64,000 bases of DNA. It comes from Mycosarcoma maydis. Its lineage: Eukaryota > Basidiomycota > Ustilaginomycetes > Ustilaginales. The notes under the pieces were generated by a model. The model ran no database searches. It was not told where the DNA came from and saw only the letters and a program-made list of their open reading frames with translations. Both the position numbers and the translations under genes were made by a program. The first letter of the stretch is position 1. The number at the start of each line of letters is the position of its first letter. This document shows positions 50,922 to 61,848 of this stretch, piece after piece. Location of the stretch: NCBI RefSeq assembly GCF_000328475.2, contig NC_026478.1:2294001-2358000 (forward strand), written 5' to 3'.

Positions 50922-53855
50922 CTAGGCTCCGAACAACTCCTGATCCCAATCGCCACGGCTCTTTTTTCGAGACGATCTTGTTTCCTTGACCCGTTTTTCT
51001 CCACGACCTGCTGACTGTAGACTGCTGGTGAATGCATCTGCACCGTCGTCTTGTGCGTCAAGTGCAGGTGGGGAGGGTAGAGGTTGACGCGTATTCACGT
51101 TGGTCTTGATGTTTGCGAGTTTGGCTGCTTTGGCGGTGGAGATGGTGTTCCATTTTTGGGCGTAGTTGATGTTGAGTCTTTTGATTTGTTTCTTAGTGGG
51201 AGTGATGAGGTTTGGTGAAATGAGCCGGTACGAGGCGAGTGCACGATCGACATTGGACAACTTTGAGGGGACGAGATCTGGCATATCGTCGAACAGTTCA
51301 GCTAGGATGGAATTTGCGTCTTGATCCGAGTCGATTCCGATGACGTCGAACCGAGCTGGATTCGAGGCAGATCGAGTGGTGGTGAGTTTGCTCGGAGCAC
51401 GAAGCGTCAGATTCTCCAACTGCGCTGCTTCTCCTTGCATCTCCAATGCAGTGACCGGGTTGAGCACTTTAATAACATTGCGACTACGACTCGAATGCGG
51501 GAACAGATCACCCCATTTCGCTTTGCGCGCGTCTTGGTACGCCTGTTTGCCACACGCTTTCGAAATCGTGAAGCGCTCGATGTTGCCCGTTGCACAGCAC
51601 GCATCCAGCGTTACGTGACCACCTTTCTTGAGAGGCGAGCGGATCAGTCGTGGCCATGCGTACGATTCGAGCCGCATGGCCAGCTCCGATGAGGCCGAAG
51701 GTGCAGAAAGCGTTAATGCGGTCGAATCGTCTTCGGACACCTCGATCGATGCGGGTGTGGCCGAGGTAGAGCCGATGGTCGAAGACGAAAGCGTCGATCG
51801 TACAGATGCCATGATTGAATCCAGCTGTTCCGGCGTCAAAGACGATGACAAAGAATCGATCGAGTCGTTGTTAGCAGAAGCGGTGTGTTCAGCCTTGATC
51901 GCATCAGGCAGCATTCTGAGCAATTCATCCATCGCTTGTGAATCCGACATCTCCGCCTCCGCCTCCATCGGCCCAGCATCGGCGTCAGCAGCAATCAACT
52001 GTTCGCTTGAAATGAGCTCCTCGGTCGAGTCCACTTCCAGCAACGTTTTCCTTTCCGAACTTGCCTTCTTCGCGTTCCTCAGCAGATCCAAAATTCCGGC
52101 CTTGGTTTTACCCGCTTCCACCGTCAACTGTTCTACCATCTCCTCCAACCCGTCTTGATTTTGGCCGCGTTCCGCAGCGTCCAACCTCCTCTGTGCCTCA
52201 CCAACCAGACTCGGCCTAGATCCGCGACGAACGACGACATAGCTATACCCAACGTTCTCCTCTCCTCGATCCGAGTGTTTGGTTCGTCTCAAAAACGTCG
52301 GTGTATGATACCTGGCAGTAAATGCGCAGACGTCGTTGCTCTTAGCCGGATTTCCGGTATCAGAACGAGCGCCCACGGCCGAAGCGACCGCAGAGCTGAT
52401 CGTGAAAGGATGCAGCAGCGGACAGGGTTTATCGTGCGAACAGGGGGCGACGACATGTGATCCTTCGGACGACTTTCCCAATTGCAGCAGCTGGGCACGC
52501 GCAGAAGCGACGCTGGCGAATCCTCGTGGTGTAGCCTGGTCGATGACCACGATCACTTGCGCGCCGGAATCCCACATAGCCTGCACCGCCTCGAACCGAT
52601 TACTATCGTTGGTCATCAGGCTCAAAGCGAACGCCGAGAGTGCGAGTGAGCGAGACGAGCCGATCGACGCCAGATCGTGCGCCAGAGGTACGGATTGAAA
52701 CTTTTTCCAGACCGGAGCCATCGCCGATTTAGGTCCGGCAAAGTATTCGAGTGCCGGCTCGTCAGAGGCTTCAGTTGCCTCTTGAAGCTCGGCTTCGGCG
52801 TCTTGTTGCGGTACAGAGTCCTCTTGCTCGTAATACGTGATGCCATCAACGACGATTTCTTCGCCCTCGTCTTTGAGCCTGACCTCTCGTCCAGCCTTTG
52901 TTGGCTCGGCAGGGGAGACATTCGACGATGAGCTCTGCGCCACCTTCTTGCCGCTTTTGAGCAGGTTGGGCCGGCGATCGAATCCATAGTACTGATGCAC
53001 AGAAGTGGGACTGTGCGGATCTGTATCGTCTTGCCTGAATACGTGTGCTGCAGCCCATAGCCCTTCGCCAGCGGCGCAGTCGAAATCGAGCACAGTGTCC
53101 GGCGTCCATCTTGGCAGCGCTGTTTCTAGATCTGCACTATTCCCTTCTGTCAAAGCAGATGTCGATAGTCTTTGATGCACTTCTGACAACACCGCAAGAA
53201 TCGCAGCATATCGGTGTGGCGACACCGTTGCCAGATGCAAGAGTGATGATCGTTTCGGTGGGATATGCGCTGCTTCAGCCATGTGCTCTTGTGGATCCGT
53301 CAGATGTGCCAGCTTTAAATGATCGGATCGGAGGAGCTTGGGATCGTTGGCGGCAGTGATAAGTTGCGAGATGGCCCAAACGACGTACTCGGGCAAGTAT
53401 ATAGAGGATGTAGAGGTGCCTGTGGGTGAAGCATATGCTAGAGCAAGTCGATCTCGTCCTTCTTGTTCCTCTGCTGCGGAGCCTGAAACGAAAGAAGACG
53501 GAGAGTAGGTGGTGTGTCGACTGGTGCCAAACCGAGCTGCTCTAGAGCGACGCGCTTGAGATGAGCTCAGATTGAGATGAGCGCTTGCTTGATCGTGGTC
53601 TGAGAGGATACGATGCGCAGAGTCGAGTTTGTTGGCGTCTTGACGAGAAGTGAAGGACGGTCCCATCATGGGTGGTCCTCCTGCTGCGAGTCTTTCGGAA
53701 GCTGTGGTAGAGACCTCAGCTGCCCTTGCCAGAGCCGCTGCTCTGGACGAGCTGGTGGAAGAAGTCGAGGATACATGACGAAGGTGTGCTGCTTCTCTCG
53801 GTTGCAGCCTCGCCACTGATGGTAGCAGAGTCGTCGAGCGGAGAACTGCCTTCAT
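50922..53855 (-). CDS. RSM22: Mitochondrial Rsm22/METTL17-type methyltransferase-like protein
   Basis: Rsm22 helps assemble the mitochondrial small ribosomal subunit and binds an Fe-S cluster through conserved cysteines. The 977-residue protein starts with a basic presequence (KAVLRSTTLLPSVARLQPRE). The Rossmann-like core includes VLDFDCAAGEGLWAAAHVF and QVIVVIDQATPRGFA. The Cys motif is APCSHDKPCPL, followed by DVCAFTARYHTPTFLRR. The C-terminal block has DACCATGNIERFTISKACGK and ARKAKWGDLFP. These are the four expected cluster cysteines. The protein is about 300 residues longer than yeast Rsm22, because of a Ser/Ala-rich insert at about 610-740 and a long basic tail (GRGEKRVKETRSSRKKSRG). 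It is divergent from IMA1 with 416 bp between the ATGs. Confidence 0.9.
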   Translation of the reverse strand: MKAVLRSTTLLPSVARLQPREAAHLRHVSSTSSTSSSRAAALARAAEVSTTASERLAAGGPPMMGPSFTSRQDANKLDSAHRILSDHDQASAHLNLSSSQARRSRAARFGTSRHTTYSPSSFVSGSAAEEQEGRDRLALAYASPTGTSTSSIYLPEYVVWAISQLITAANDPKLLRSDHLKLAHLTDPQEHMAEAAHIPPKRSSLLHLATVSPHRYAAILAVLSEVHQRLSTSALTEGNSADLETALPRWTPDTVLDFDCAAGEGLWAAAHVFRQDDTDPHSPTSVHQYYGFDRRPNLLKSGKKVAQSSSSNVSPAEPTKAGREVRLKDEGEEIVVDGITYYEQEDSVPQQDAEAELQEATEASDEPALEYFAGPKSAMAPVWKKFQSVPLAHDLASIGSSRSLALSAFALSLMTNDSNRFEAVQAMWDSGAQVIVVIDQATPRGFASVASARAQLLQLGKSSEGSHVVAPCSHDKPCPLLHPFTISSAVASAVGARSDTGNPAKSNDVCAFTARYHTPTFLRRTKHSDRGEENVGYSYVVVRRGSRPSLVGEAQRRLDAAERGQNQDGLEEMVEQLTVEAGKTKAGILDLLRNAKKASSERKTLLEVDSTEELISSEQLIAADADAGPMEAEAEMSDSQAMDELLRMLPDAIKAEHTASANNDSIDSLSSSLTPEQLDSIMASVRSTLSSSTIGSTSATPASIEVSEDDSTALTLSAPSASSELAMRLESYAWPRLIRSPLKKGGHVTLDACCATGNIERFTISKACGKQAYQDARKAKWGDLFPHSSRSRNVIKVLNPVTALEMQGEAAQLENLTLRAPSKLTTTRSASNPARFDVIGIDSDQDANSILAELFDDMPDLVPSKLSNVDRALASYRLISPNLITPTKKQIKRLNINYAQKWNTISTAKAAKLANIKTNVNTRQPLPSPPALDAQDDGADAFTSSLQSAGRGEKRVKETRSSRKKSRGDWDQELFGA

Positions 53856-54271
53856 TCTGGGCGGACTACGTCGGTTGAAAGTCTTGCCTCTTGAGCGTTA
53901 ACAATGAGCAACGAACGGTCGACAGGATAGATGGTGGCAAGCCAAAGGGGAACGAAAATATACAACACGAGAAGAACTCAAAAATTTCAACAGCAAGACT
54001 CACGACTCACGACTGCAAAATAACTCAACTTAAGCGCGAATCCGCCCAATAATTGGTGACTGGACCCTGAATAATCACACGAGCCGACCAAAAAAGTGGA
54101 TGAGTGTGTTTGGATTGAAAAGCATCCAACTCTGATTGGAACAACCATCTCCACCATCATAAGGTCCTGCCACTGCCACTGCCATTGGTCTATGGTCAGC
54201 ACTCACAAACACTGCGCTCAATTGGAGATAATGGAAAGAGATTGACAGGCAGAGTGTCGTACTCGGCCACC
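53856..54271. promoter_or_regulatory. Divergent promoter region RSM22/IMA1
   Basis: 416 bp between outward-read start codons. It contains CACGACT-type repeats near 54000-54012 but no site that I can name. Confidence 0.45.
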
Positions 54272-56218
54272 ATGTGGAAGCCTCTGCCATGGACCGCCAG
54301 GGCTGCATCTGGCTATCCGCAACGAGAATGCTTCTTTTGCTGCACCACCAGCATCATATTGCCGCCTTACAATCCGCACAGCGCATATGAAGGCAGATCA
54401 AGTGATACACCTCAACCTCCACACGCCGTATCAACATCGCCTAGCACTTCAACTATCTCCACCGGCACACCTGCGAACTGGTTCTGTTCGAACTGCCAGT
54501 GCCAGAATGTCGCCAATCAAGACGGAACGCCAGTCGAGCAATACACTAGACCAATGTGGGACGAAGCCTGGAACCGCGACCGAAGTCTGTTGCTGCGTCA
54601 CACAAGTCCTCAGACTACCATACCCACCTCAGCATCGCCAAGCTACCGTCCGAAGATTCCACAGACGGGTGCCAATGGCAAAAGCACTTTCACGTTTTGC
54701 CACACGTGCCGGACAAACCAGGTTCTCACCCTCAATATGCTAGCAGACTATTTGCCAGGTGAAGAGGATCCAGAATATGCTGAAAAGCTCCGATGCCTTC
54801 CTGAATACGAAACATCACTAGTTTCGAGGTACCCGCCAGTCTGCTCTGACTGCGCACCCGAGGTGCAGCAGAGAATCACGGAGCGCGATCAGTTTGCTCG
54901 CAGTTGGAGCCTCGGCAAGTGGCTCGACCTCAAAAAGGAAGTCTCCAATGGCGACTCTGTCGATCCTTTTCACCATTCATCGCCAGTTCCGGACACTCGA
55001 CCCGCCCAAGCAATCCCAGTGCCTCCGCCCTCTGTCGTCTCACCAAGGCGATTATGGGAAAGCGTGAGAAGTCCTATTAAGAAGTTTGTCCGTTTAGATA
55101 GCGGCTCTCCGTTAGCGATGGGCTTCTTCGTACTCACCAACACCTGTCTATGGATGGTGTATCTATGGGTTTTGCTGTGGCCCAACAGCGCTGCCACGAA
55201 AATGCACCGAAAAGCAAAGCACATCGAGGAAGAGCCAGCTTCAGTCTTGAACGCTGCTGCTACAATAGTATGGCTACTTCTTCTACTCGGGATCTTCGCC
55301 GCATGTTCCAAACCGGACCCCCTCAGACGTCGAATCGATCGCGCAAGAGCACGGCAGCTGCGCGTTCAGCCTGTGGGCCTTGGCTTCTGGTATGCCACGC
55401 AGTGCATAATCCTCGCCCTTCGCCTAGCTGTGTTTATTGTCTCGCTCTCATCATCTCTGTCGCCCAGATTGTTCATGGTGGCATTGGAGTGGATCGAATC
55501 TGGTACGGGAAAGCGGGGGCTGGAGCTTTATCAGCTTGCAGCTGTGTCGATGTTGGTGAGCGAAGTAGGCTTGACAGCGCTAGCCACGTTTCAGATTGGA
55601 CTTCGGACGCCGACGCCTCTGCAGCTCGTATCGCGACCGATCATTTCAGACGAAGTATCATCGAAGATGTCGGCTCGAAATGACGACGCTTTGCTTTTGA
55701 GCCTCAGCTTGGACGACCAAGCTACACGACCATCTTTGGCATTCGATGCAGCACCGGACAATCATCATAATCCTGTCTCTGAAAAAGAAGTCACAATACC
55801 TCGGGTGGATCGCGATGCAGATGGCGATGCTGTCATGGAGGATGCCGCAACGTATGTGGCTCGCCGAACATCTCAATCTTGGGAAGACGAGTCGGATCAA
55901 GACCCTATCCATGTGGGTGGGCAGCCCGCTTCCTCATGGTCGAGCCAGTTATCGCAAAGAGCAGCACTCAAGCAGCCCAATCTCTTCAATGGTTCCAATC
56001 AAACCCCATCTTCAATGCGGAGCGGTGCAGCTCGCTCTTCGAGATACAACGACTTCCAGCTAGGTCCGCAGAGATTCTGGGAGCCACAAAAGCCGACTGG
56101 TTTGGAAGACGTGTTTGTTCGAGCAGTATCGCTCCATGACAAACCACAACCCAGCGAGCATCACAAACACAATGCCGGCGGCTCTGGCAAGTGGAGTCAG
56201 TGGTTCGGCTTCTCCTGA
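54272..56218 (+). CDS. IMA1: Inner nuclear membrane protein Ima1 (NET5/Samp1 family)
   Basis: Ima1 proteins sit in the inner nuclear membrane and couple chromatin and the nuclear envelope to the cytoskeleton. The 648-residue protein has the N-terminal Ima1 zinc-binding domain with paired cysteines: CFFC near residue 21, WFCSNCQC near 71, FCHTC near 132 and VCSDC near 190. Four hydrophobic segments follow at about 283-303, 325-346, 370-393 and 420-443. The C-terminal region is Ser-rich and presumably nucleoplasmic, ending GSGKWSQWFGFS. The frame extends upstream to 54185 only with TTG. The ATG at 54272, in the context GCCACCATG, is the better start (MWKPLPWTARAASGY). Confidence 0.87.
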   Translation: MWKPLPWTARAASGYPQRECFFCCTTSIILPPYNPHSAYEGRSSDTPQPPHAVSTSPSTSTISTGTPANWFCSNCQCQNVANQDGTPVEQYTRPMWDEAWNRDRSLLLRHTSPQTTIPTSASPSYRPKIPQTGANGKSTFTFCHTCRTNQVLTLNMLADYLPGEEDPEYAEKLRCLPEYETSLVSRYPPVCSDCAPEVQQRITERDQFARSWSLGKWLDLKKEVSNGDSVDPFHHSSPVPDTRPAQAIPVPPPSVVSPRRLWESVRSPIKKFVRLDSGSPLAMGFFVLTNTCLWMVYLWVLLWPNSAATKMHRKAKHIEEEPASVLNAAATIVWLLLLLGIFAACSKPDPLRRRIDRARARQLRVQPVGLGFWYATQCIILALRLAVFIVSLSSSLSPRLFMVALEWIESGTGKRGLELYQLAAVSMLVSEVGLTALATFQIGLRTPTPLQLVSRPIISDEVSSKMSARNDDALLLSLSLDDQATRPSLAFDAAPDNHHNPVSEKEVTIPRVDRDADGDAVMEDAATYVARRTSQSWEDESDQDPIHVGGQPASSWSSQLSQRAALKQPNLFNGSNQTPSSMRSGAARSSRYNDFQLGPQRFWEPQKPTGLEDVFVRAVSLHDKPQPSEHHKHNAGGSGKWSQWFGFS

Positions 56219-57010
56219 AGCCGGCAGTGGCCAACTCGTCCGCACCATGTAATCCCATCGTAATTTCCATCAAGTGCGCACGTTTTAACATGATATCACG
56301 AAAACGTGAAAGCTGCCTAAGGTATGAAGATGTTAGACTGCCTCTGCCAAAAATATTTAGCCGTCTCGAGCAAGTGGAGGATTCTCGGTCTTAACGATGC
56401 GGTTTGGGCTCGGGTGCGCTGTGCGATGTCGGAAAATCACGGATCAAAGCAGATTTTTCGAACGTTTCCGTGTGCCCAAATTCGGTGCTTACTGCGCGTG
56501 CTGCGCTATGAAAGAGTGCGAGGTGAGGGGGAGCATGCGTACGAATGTGTTTTGCACTCGGATCCAAGGGTGGGGACACTAATGAAATGAGTCGCTAGTG
56601 CACTCGTGGCCATGGACGCAGTCGTGGAGTGCTGAAATCAAGAGAGAAGAGTGATTGCGGCGTTGATGATGCTGGAGTTTGGCGGTGAGCAGCTGGTTCG
56701 CGCGATGGCTCTCACATGTACACATTTGAACTGGCTGGCAGAAGGACAGATCATGGGACCGGCAACCAGACGGGAACAAGTTAGGTGCGAGCTCTTTCAG
56801 CGAACATCTGCATTCAGCAGAAAGGAGAAAGAGTGCTTCCGAGGAGTCGTGAGTGTGAGAGCGCGGCTTAAGGCTCGCACGGAAGACCTTTGCTGCTTGG
56901 TTCCGATTATCTCCACCTTCTTTCACTCGTGTCTCTTCTTTCTCTTGATCCATCTCCTCCATCCTTCTTTCCGACCGCTTGCGAACACCACCTTCCCGCT
57001 CACATTCAAA
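56219..57010. other. Spacer and FUM1 promoter
   Basis: About 790 bp. The last 110 bp before FUM1 are C/T-rich (leader). No repeat or gene is seen. Confidence 0.5.
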
Positions 57011-57891
57011 ATGGTTGCTCGATCTGTGGCTCTTCGATCCCTCAGGGTGAGTACGAAGCTCTTTTCGCTGCAGCACGTTCGGAAACTCAATCAGCAGATA
57101 TAACAGCAGCGATAGCAGCAGGCGACAGTTGCAGTCGCAGCCTGGGCATTGGAAGGAGCATTCGAAGGGTAGCGAAGCACGGCGCCGCGCCAACATTTGT
57201 CCACCTCAGAGCTCGCGGTGAAAATTGGATCAATTTTGGAACCGATAAATGTTGCCCGATCTCGATGCACACAGGCGTCCGCTCTTGAGGCTGGCCAAAG
57301 CGCCAGCGCCAAGTCAGTCGGCACTTCCGGCTGGTACTATCCGCAGCAGCAGTCATTCTCTTCCTTGCGATGCCGCATGTTTTCTGCGATACAACTTCAT
57401 GCATGCGGGCACCTGAATCTGTGGAGTAGCAAATGCGGCAATGGCGGAGATCCCAGACTGCAGAAAGGGCGAAGCACTCCCATCGGAAAGATGCGGCAGT
57501 GCATGACACTCTGCGGAAAGAAAAGGGCGCGAGAGGATGTGGACACATACACAAGGTCACGGCTTGGCCCGTTCGCTTACTCATGCCGCTCGAGCTCGCC
57601 TGGCACTGTTATGAGCCTCGTCCATGCCTTCCTCTGCTTCTCTTGAGCTGGCTTTGTTTGAATTTCGCTACCATCCCCGCGTCGTTTCCCATCGTCCTTT
57701 CCTCGCTGACACCCCCTCGAACTCTATTCACGTTCCCTTCTGCCTATTCTCGCATTTCTAGGCATCTGCTCGAGTCGCACCGCGTCTCGCTGTTGCCTCT
57801 GCTACTCCCATCGTCGCTCGAGGATTCGCTTCATCTGCCTTCATCATGTCGCAGGGCAAGTTCCGTTCTGAAAAGGACACGTTTGGTCCCC

Positions 57892-57922
<31 letters not shown>

Positions 57923-58151
57923 TCAGACCCAGCGATCGCTCCAAAACTTTGACATTGGTGGACCTCAAGAGCGCATGCCCGAGCCGCTGATCGAGGCCTT
58001 TGGTGTCCTCAAGAAGGCGGCTGCCACCGTCAACAAGTCATTCGGTCTTGACCCCAAGGTCGCCGATGCGATTTGCCAGGCTGCCGACGAGGTGATTGCC
58101 GGTAAGCTCCACAGCCACTTCCCCCTTGTTGTCTTCCAGACCGGTTCAGGT

Positions 58152-58184
<33 letters not shown>

Positions 58185-58265
58185 AGCAACCGTGCCATCG
58201 AGATCCTCGGCGGGGAGCTCGGCAGCAAGAAACCCGTCCACCCTAACGACCACGTCAACATGAGC

Positions 58266-58298
<33 letters not shown>

Positions 58299-59264
58299 CA
58301 CGTCGCCTCGGTCACCCAGATCACCAAGTCGCTCCTCCCCGCTCTTGAGGAGCTTCGCGCCGCGCTCGACGCCAAGCGCGCCGAATTTGACGATATCATC
58401 AAGATCGGACGTACGCACTTGCAGGACGCGACGCCCTTGACGCTCGGCCAGGAGTTCTCTGGCTACGTAAAGCAGGTCGAGAACGGTATCGAGCGCGTCA
58501 AGGCGGTTATTCCTCGTCTTTCGCAGCTCGCCCAGGGTGGTACTGCTGTCGGAACTGGTCTCAACACCTACATCGGTTTCGACAAGAAAGTCGCTGCCGA
58601 GATCTCCAACATCACCGGCTTGCACTTTGAGACCGCAGAGAACAAGTTCGAAGCGCTTGCAGCTCACGATGCGATCGTGGAAGCCAGCGGTGCTCTCAAC
58701 ACAGTGGCTGTGTCGTTGATGAAAATCGCTAACGACATCCGATACCTCGGCTCGGGACCTCGTTGTGGTCTGGGAGAGCTGAGCTTGCCCGAGAACGAAC
58801 CGGGTTCGTCGATCATGCCAGGCAAGGTCAACCCCACGCAGTGCGAGGCGCTCACCATGGTCGCTGCTCAGGTCATGGGTAACAACACCACCATCTCGGT
58901 CGCCGGCTCGTACGGTCAGTTTGAGCTCAACGTCTTCAAGCCGGTCTTGGTCAAGAACCTGCTCCAGTCCATCCGTCTGCTCGCTGATGGCGCTCGCAGC
59001 TTCACCAAGAACTGCGTCGTCGGTATCGAGGCTAACAGGGACACGATCAACAAGATTCTCAACGAAAGTCTCATGCTTGCTACCATCTTGAACTCGCATC
59101 TCGGCTACGACAATGTCGCCGCGGCCGCTAAGAAGGCTCATAAGGAGGGCACAAAGTTGGTCGACGCTACCGTCGCGTTGGGTTTCATGACCGAGGAGGA
59201 GTTCAAAAAGATCGTCAGGCCCGAGTTCATGCTTGGTCCCACCGAGTACAAGGCCAAGAACTAA
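57011..59264 (+). CDS. FUM1: Fumarate hydratase (fumarase), mitochondrial and probably cytosolic
   Basis: Class II fumarase interconverts fumarate and malate in the TCA cycle. Exon 1 (57011-57046) encodes [13 protein letters not shown] 715-bp intron follows (GTGAGT donor, TTTCTAG acceptor, phase 0). Exon 2 (57762-59264) adds [20 protein letters not shown] and GFASSAFI before the conserved enzyme, giving 512 residues. The first 40 residues form a classic Arg/Ala/Ser presequence with an RGF/AS cleavage region. The enzyme has [36 protein letters not shown] and the signature [11 protein letters not shown] (about 360-370). An ATG at 57846, just after the presequence, would start a 472-residue cytosolic form. 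The gene converges on MTG1. Confidence 0.95.
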
Positions 59265-59440
59265 GGCAACCTTGGACTGCACACGATCCTGTCCGTGCAC
59301 GTTGTCGAGCTAACTGTACTCCAAAGCTTGCCTGCTGCAGCGTTGTCCAAAATTTCTAATACAGATGCAGCAGCGTTTACAAGTATGATGGTTGTATCGA
59401 CTCTTCGATCAGGTGTGATGGAATGTGGTGTGAGTGTACG

Positions 59441-61309
59441 TCATCGCTTTCGGCTCTTCCCATTGGCGGTTCCGCTTCTTGGCCGCTTGGAAGACTTGCG
59501 GGTGGCACCAACGGCGATACCTTTGCTCATCAACTTGCGTTTTCTGGCCGAGACGTCGGATGCTTTTTGTTGTTTCTTGGCTTGCGTCTTGCTTGGTCCT
59601 GTTCTTGCACCGTCGCGGTTTTCGCTGGCTACATGTGCGCCTGCAGACGTGATCGCAGCAGGTGCAGCCTGAGTGACTTGAGCGTTGTTGAAGAAGGCGT
59701 GAATCTTTGTCTGTATCTCATCGGCATCTTCGGTGTTCAGATCCAATTCGGTGTTGCTGTCCAATTTGCCCAATCTCCAGTGTTGCAACATGAAGTGCGC
59801 TGCTGCATCCAGATCTCTGACGTTGCCTTTGCGCAGTGAACCGGGCGCTTTGGCTGCGACATGCCAGAGAAGTTCGTGGATGGAATTCGTTCGACCGTGC
59901 GGATCATCACATGTGGACAGGTAGGTAGGGACGGATAGCGGTAGGTTACGGATGTACACCGGGAGTTGATCCGAAGTAGTGCTGCGAGCACGAAGATTGA
60001 GGCGGTACAAAAGGTAATCGGCGAGAAGCTGGATGTCAAACAGCGAATCCTTGATGCCTGCTGTAATAGCTAGTTTGAGCCCTCGCTCGGAGCCGTCCGC
60101 GCCGTGGCCGAGGAATGGGACCATCACACCTGGTGTATCGTAGACGTAGATCGGTGGATCGGTGGGTTTATCCGCCTTGCCCTCCGTATGCTGTGGCGTC
60201 GAATCCGGATTGGAAATGACAAACCCTCCGGTTTGCAACTCTTGACTTATGGATTCTCGATCGTCTTTCAAGTCTCTACGAGACCCTCTAGCTCGTACTG
60301 GTGCGTCTTCAGCTTCGACTTTGGACGGACCAGCTTTACTGATCCTAACCGTTCCGGTGAGTTTCCTCGTATGACCGGGATGCGGTGCCGTACTCGCCGC
60401 CTTACCTTTGCCCACACCGACCCTGCGGAGAGCGTTCAACAAGCTGCTTTTGCCCACGTTGGGCATCCCAAGGATCAACAATCTGACCCCCTCCTCCGGC
60501 GTGGGTGTGTAACGGAACGCGCCCGAGAGACCCTTCCTTGCTCTGCGCTCTGCCTTTTCAGAGACCGGTGGACGGTGCACTGAGTCGTCGGCATGGACGA
60601 GCCTCGCTTGACGGTGGACCCAGGATAGAACCTTTTTGATGTCGGAATCTGAGCGCGTGTCGATAAAGAGGATTGACTGGTGCGGTTCAACCTGCTTCAT
60701 TGAAGACAGGATCGCTGCTTCAGCGGTGGGTGAGATGAGGTCGCGTTTGAGGTATACGATCAGACGACGCGAACGCCATGTTGAAGTGAGCGGTGAAGGC
60801 GTGTTCAGGTGGTCGTTTGCGGTGGGTGCTTTTCGAAGCAAGCGCTCGAAGACCGGATTGATCGAGGTCAGTGGTAGACGAGCATCGCGTGCTTCGATCA
60901 CGAGCGGCGGTGGATAGCGAGCGAGCAGATACGGCATCGATCGAATCGCTCGTGCCATGTGCCCTGCGTACCAGGAAGGCGTGGTCGTCGGCAGAGCAAA
61001 CTGCTGACGCGGTGTAAATCCCGATGCTTCCCCCACTGACGACGTGCAAGAGGTCACAGTCGACGTCTCGGCCGTTGATCCACATGCGATTTGAGTACCT
61101 GCAGACGTGCTCGAAGCCGCTCGATCTCCCATCCTCGGCACGCACAACGTGAACCGTCGGCACGCTACCAACGACGTTGATGGCCTCGACTTGGACACTA
61201 CTAAGGCTCCACCAGCAATTGTCGCAGAACACCGTCCAACAGAGTACAACGAGCTTCCTACTCGCCTCCCGGCCAAACTCGACACAGCTCCGTTGAGACT
61301 TGGCAGCAT
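59441..61309 (-). CDS. MTG1: Mitochondrial ribosome GTPase Mtg1 (circularly permuted)
   Basis: Mtg1 (bacterial RbgA/YlqF type) is a GTPase of mitochondrial large-subunit assembly. The 622-residue protein shows the permuted order: a G4-like motif (LKRD, about 187-190), then G1 GMPNVGKSSLLNAL (about 280-293), G2 PGHTRKLTG, and G3 DTPG (about 389-392, in VYDTPGVMVPFLG). The family start WYAGHMARAIRSM is present at about residue 125. The first 120 residues are a Ser/Arg-rich presequence region. A Lys/Arg-rich C-terminal tail (ARKRKLMSKG to the end) is suited to rRNA binding. In G4 the usual Asn is replaced by Leu (YLKRDL instead of NKxDL). The start is the first ATG. Confidence 0.92.
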   Translation of the reverse strand: MLPSLNGAVSSLAGRRVGSSLYSVGRCSATIAGGALVVSKSRPSTSLVACRRFTLCVPRMGDRAASSTSAGTQIACGSTAETSTVTSCTSSVGEASGFTPRQQFALPTTTPSWYAGHMARAIRSMPYLLARYPPPLVIEARDARLPLTSINPVFERLLRKAPTANDHLNTPSPLTSTWRSRRLIVYLKRDLISPTAEAAILSSMKQVEPHQSILFIDTRSDSDIKKVLSWVHRQARLVHADDSVHRPPVSEKAERRARKGLSGAFRYTPTPEEGVRLLILGMPNVGKSSLLNALRRVGVGKGKAASTAPHPGHTRKLTGTVRISKAGPSKVEAEDAPVRARGSRRDLKDDRESISQELQTGGFVISNPDSTPQHTEGKADKPTDPPIYVYDTPGVMVPFLGHGADGSERGLKLAITAGIKDSLFDIQLLADYLLYRLNLRARSTTSDQLPVYIRNLPLSVPTYLSTCDDPHGRTNSIHELLWHVAAKAPGSLRKGNVRDLDAAAHFMLQHWRLGKLDSNTELDLNTEDADEIQTKIHAFFNNAQVTQAAPAAITSAGAHVASENRDGARTGPSKTQAKKQQKASDVSARKRKLMSKGIAVGATRKSSKRPRSGTANGKSRKR

Positions 61310-61848
61310 GTTGACGTCCGACGGTAAACGTGTTTCCTTCTCGCGCTGTCAGTAGCTCTTTGCACCGCTCAAGTGCGTTCCAAGCGTCGATCAAGTCAAG
61401 CGTGGGCCATAGAGACAAGGAGTGTAGCCGCGACCCAGTCACCAGTGATTTCCCCAAGGTGTAGAGGAGCTTGAGTTGGAACAAGTCGTTGAACCCTGAA
61501 ACCGGCAAATTTTTCGGCATTCACGATCGTGATTCGTGGTTCGTGATTCACTCGCGATTTCTCGCTTTCGTTTCAGCTCCTCAGTCACAAAAGTCCTGAA
61601 TCGAAAAAGGCTAGTAATAAATGTGGCCGTAAAATCACACCCAAACCGAATAACTTACTGTAACGTTATACGATTTACGATTGTTGACCGCTTCGACACC
61701 GTTCGACAAGTCTGTAACCCATGTGTCATCACACGTCACACACCTCACGTCTGCTGCGATTGTCAAAAGATTCTATTATTGTGCAAGTCGACTTTTCTGT
61801 ACAGAGCCAGAAACCAACGCCCGGATGGCTTCTTGAATCAACGCGGGC
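61310..61848. other. Spacer between MTG1 and CAT2
   Basis: About 540 bp, with heptamer copies at 61520-61550 and 61670-61682. It holds the MTG1 promoter and the CAT2 3' end. No gene seen. Confidence 0.5.

Noticed and set aside
51628..52158. 176-codon Ser/Ala-rich frame opposite RSM22
   Set aside because: It mirrors the low-complexity insert of RSM22.
58146..59300. 384-codon frame antisense to fumarase
   Set aside because: Shadow of a strongly biased coding sequence; no family features.
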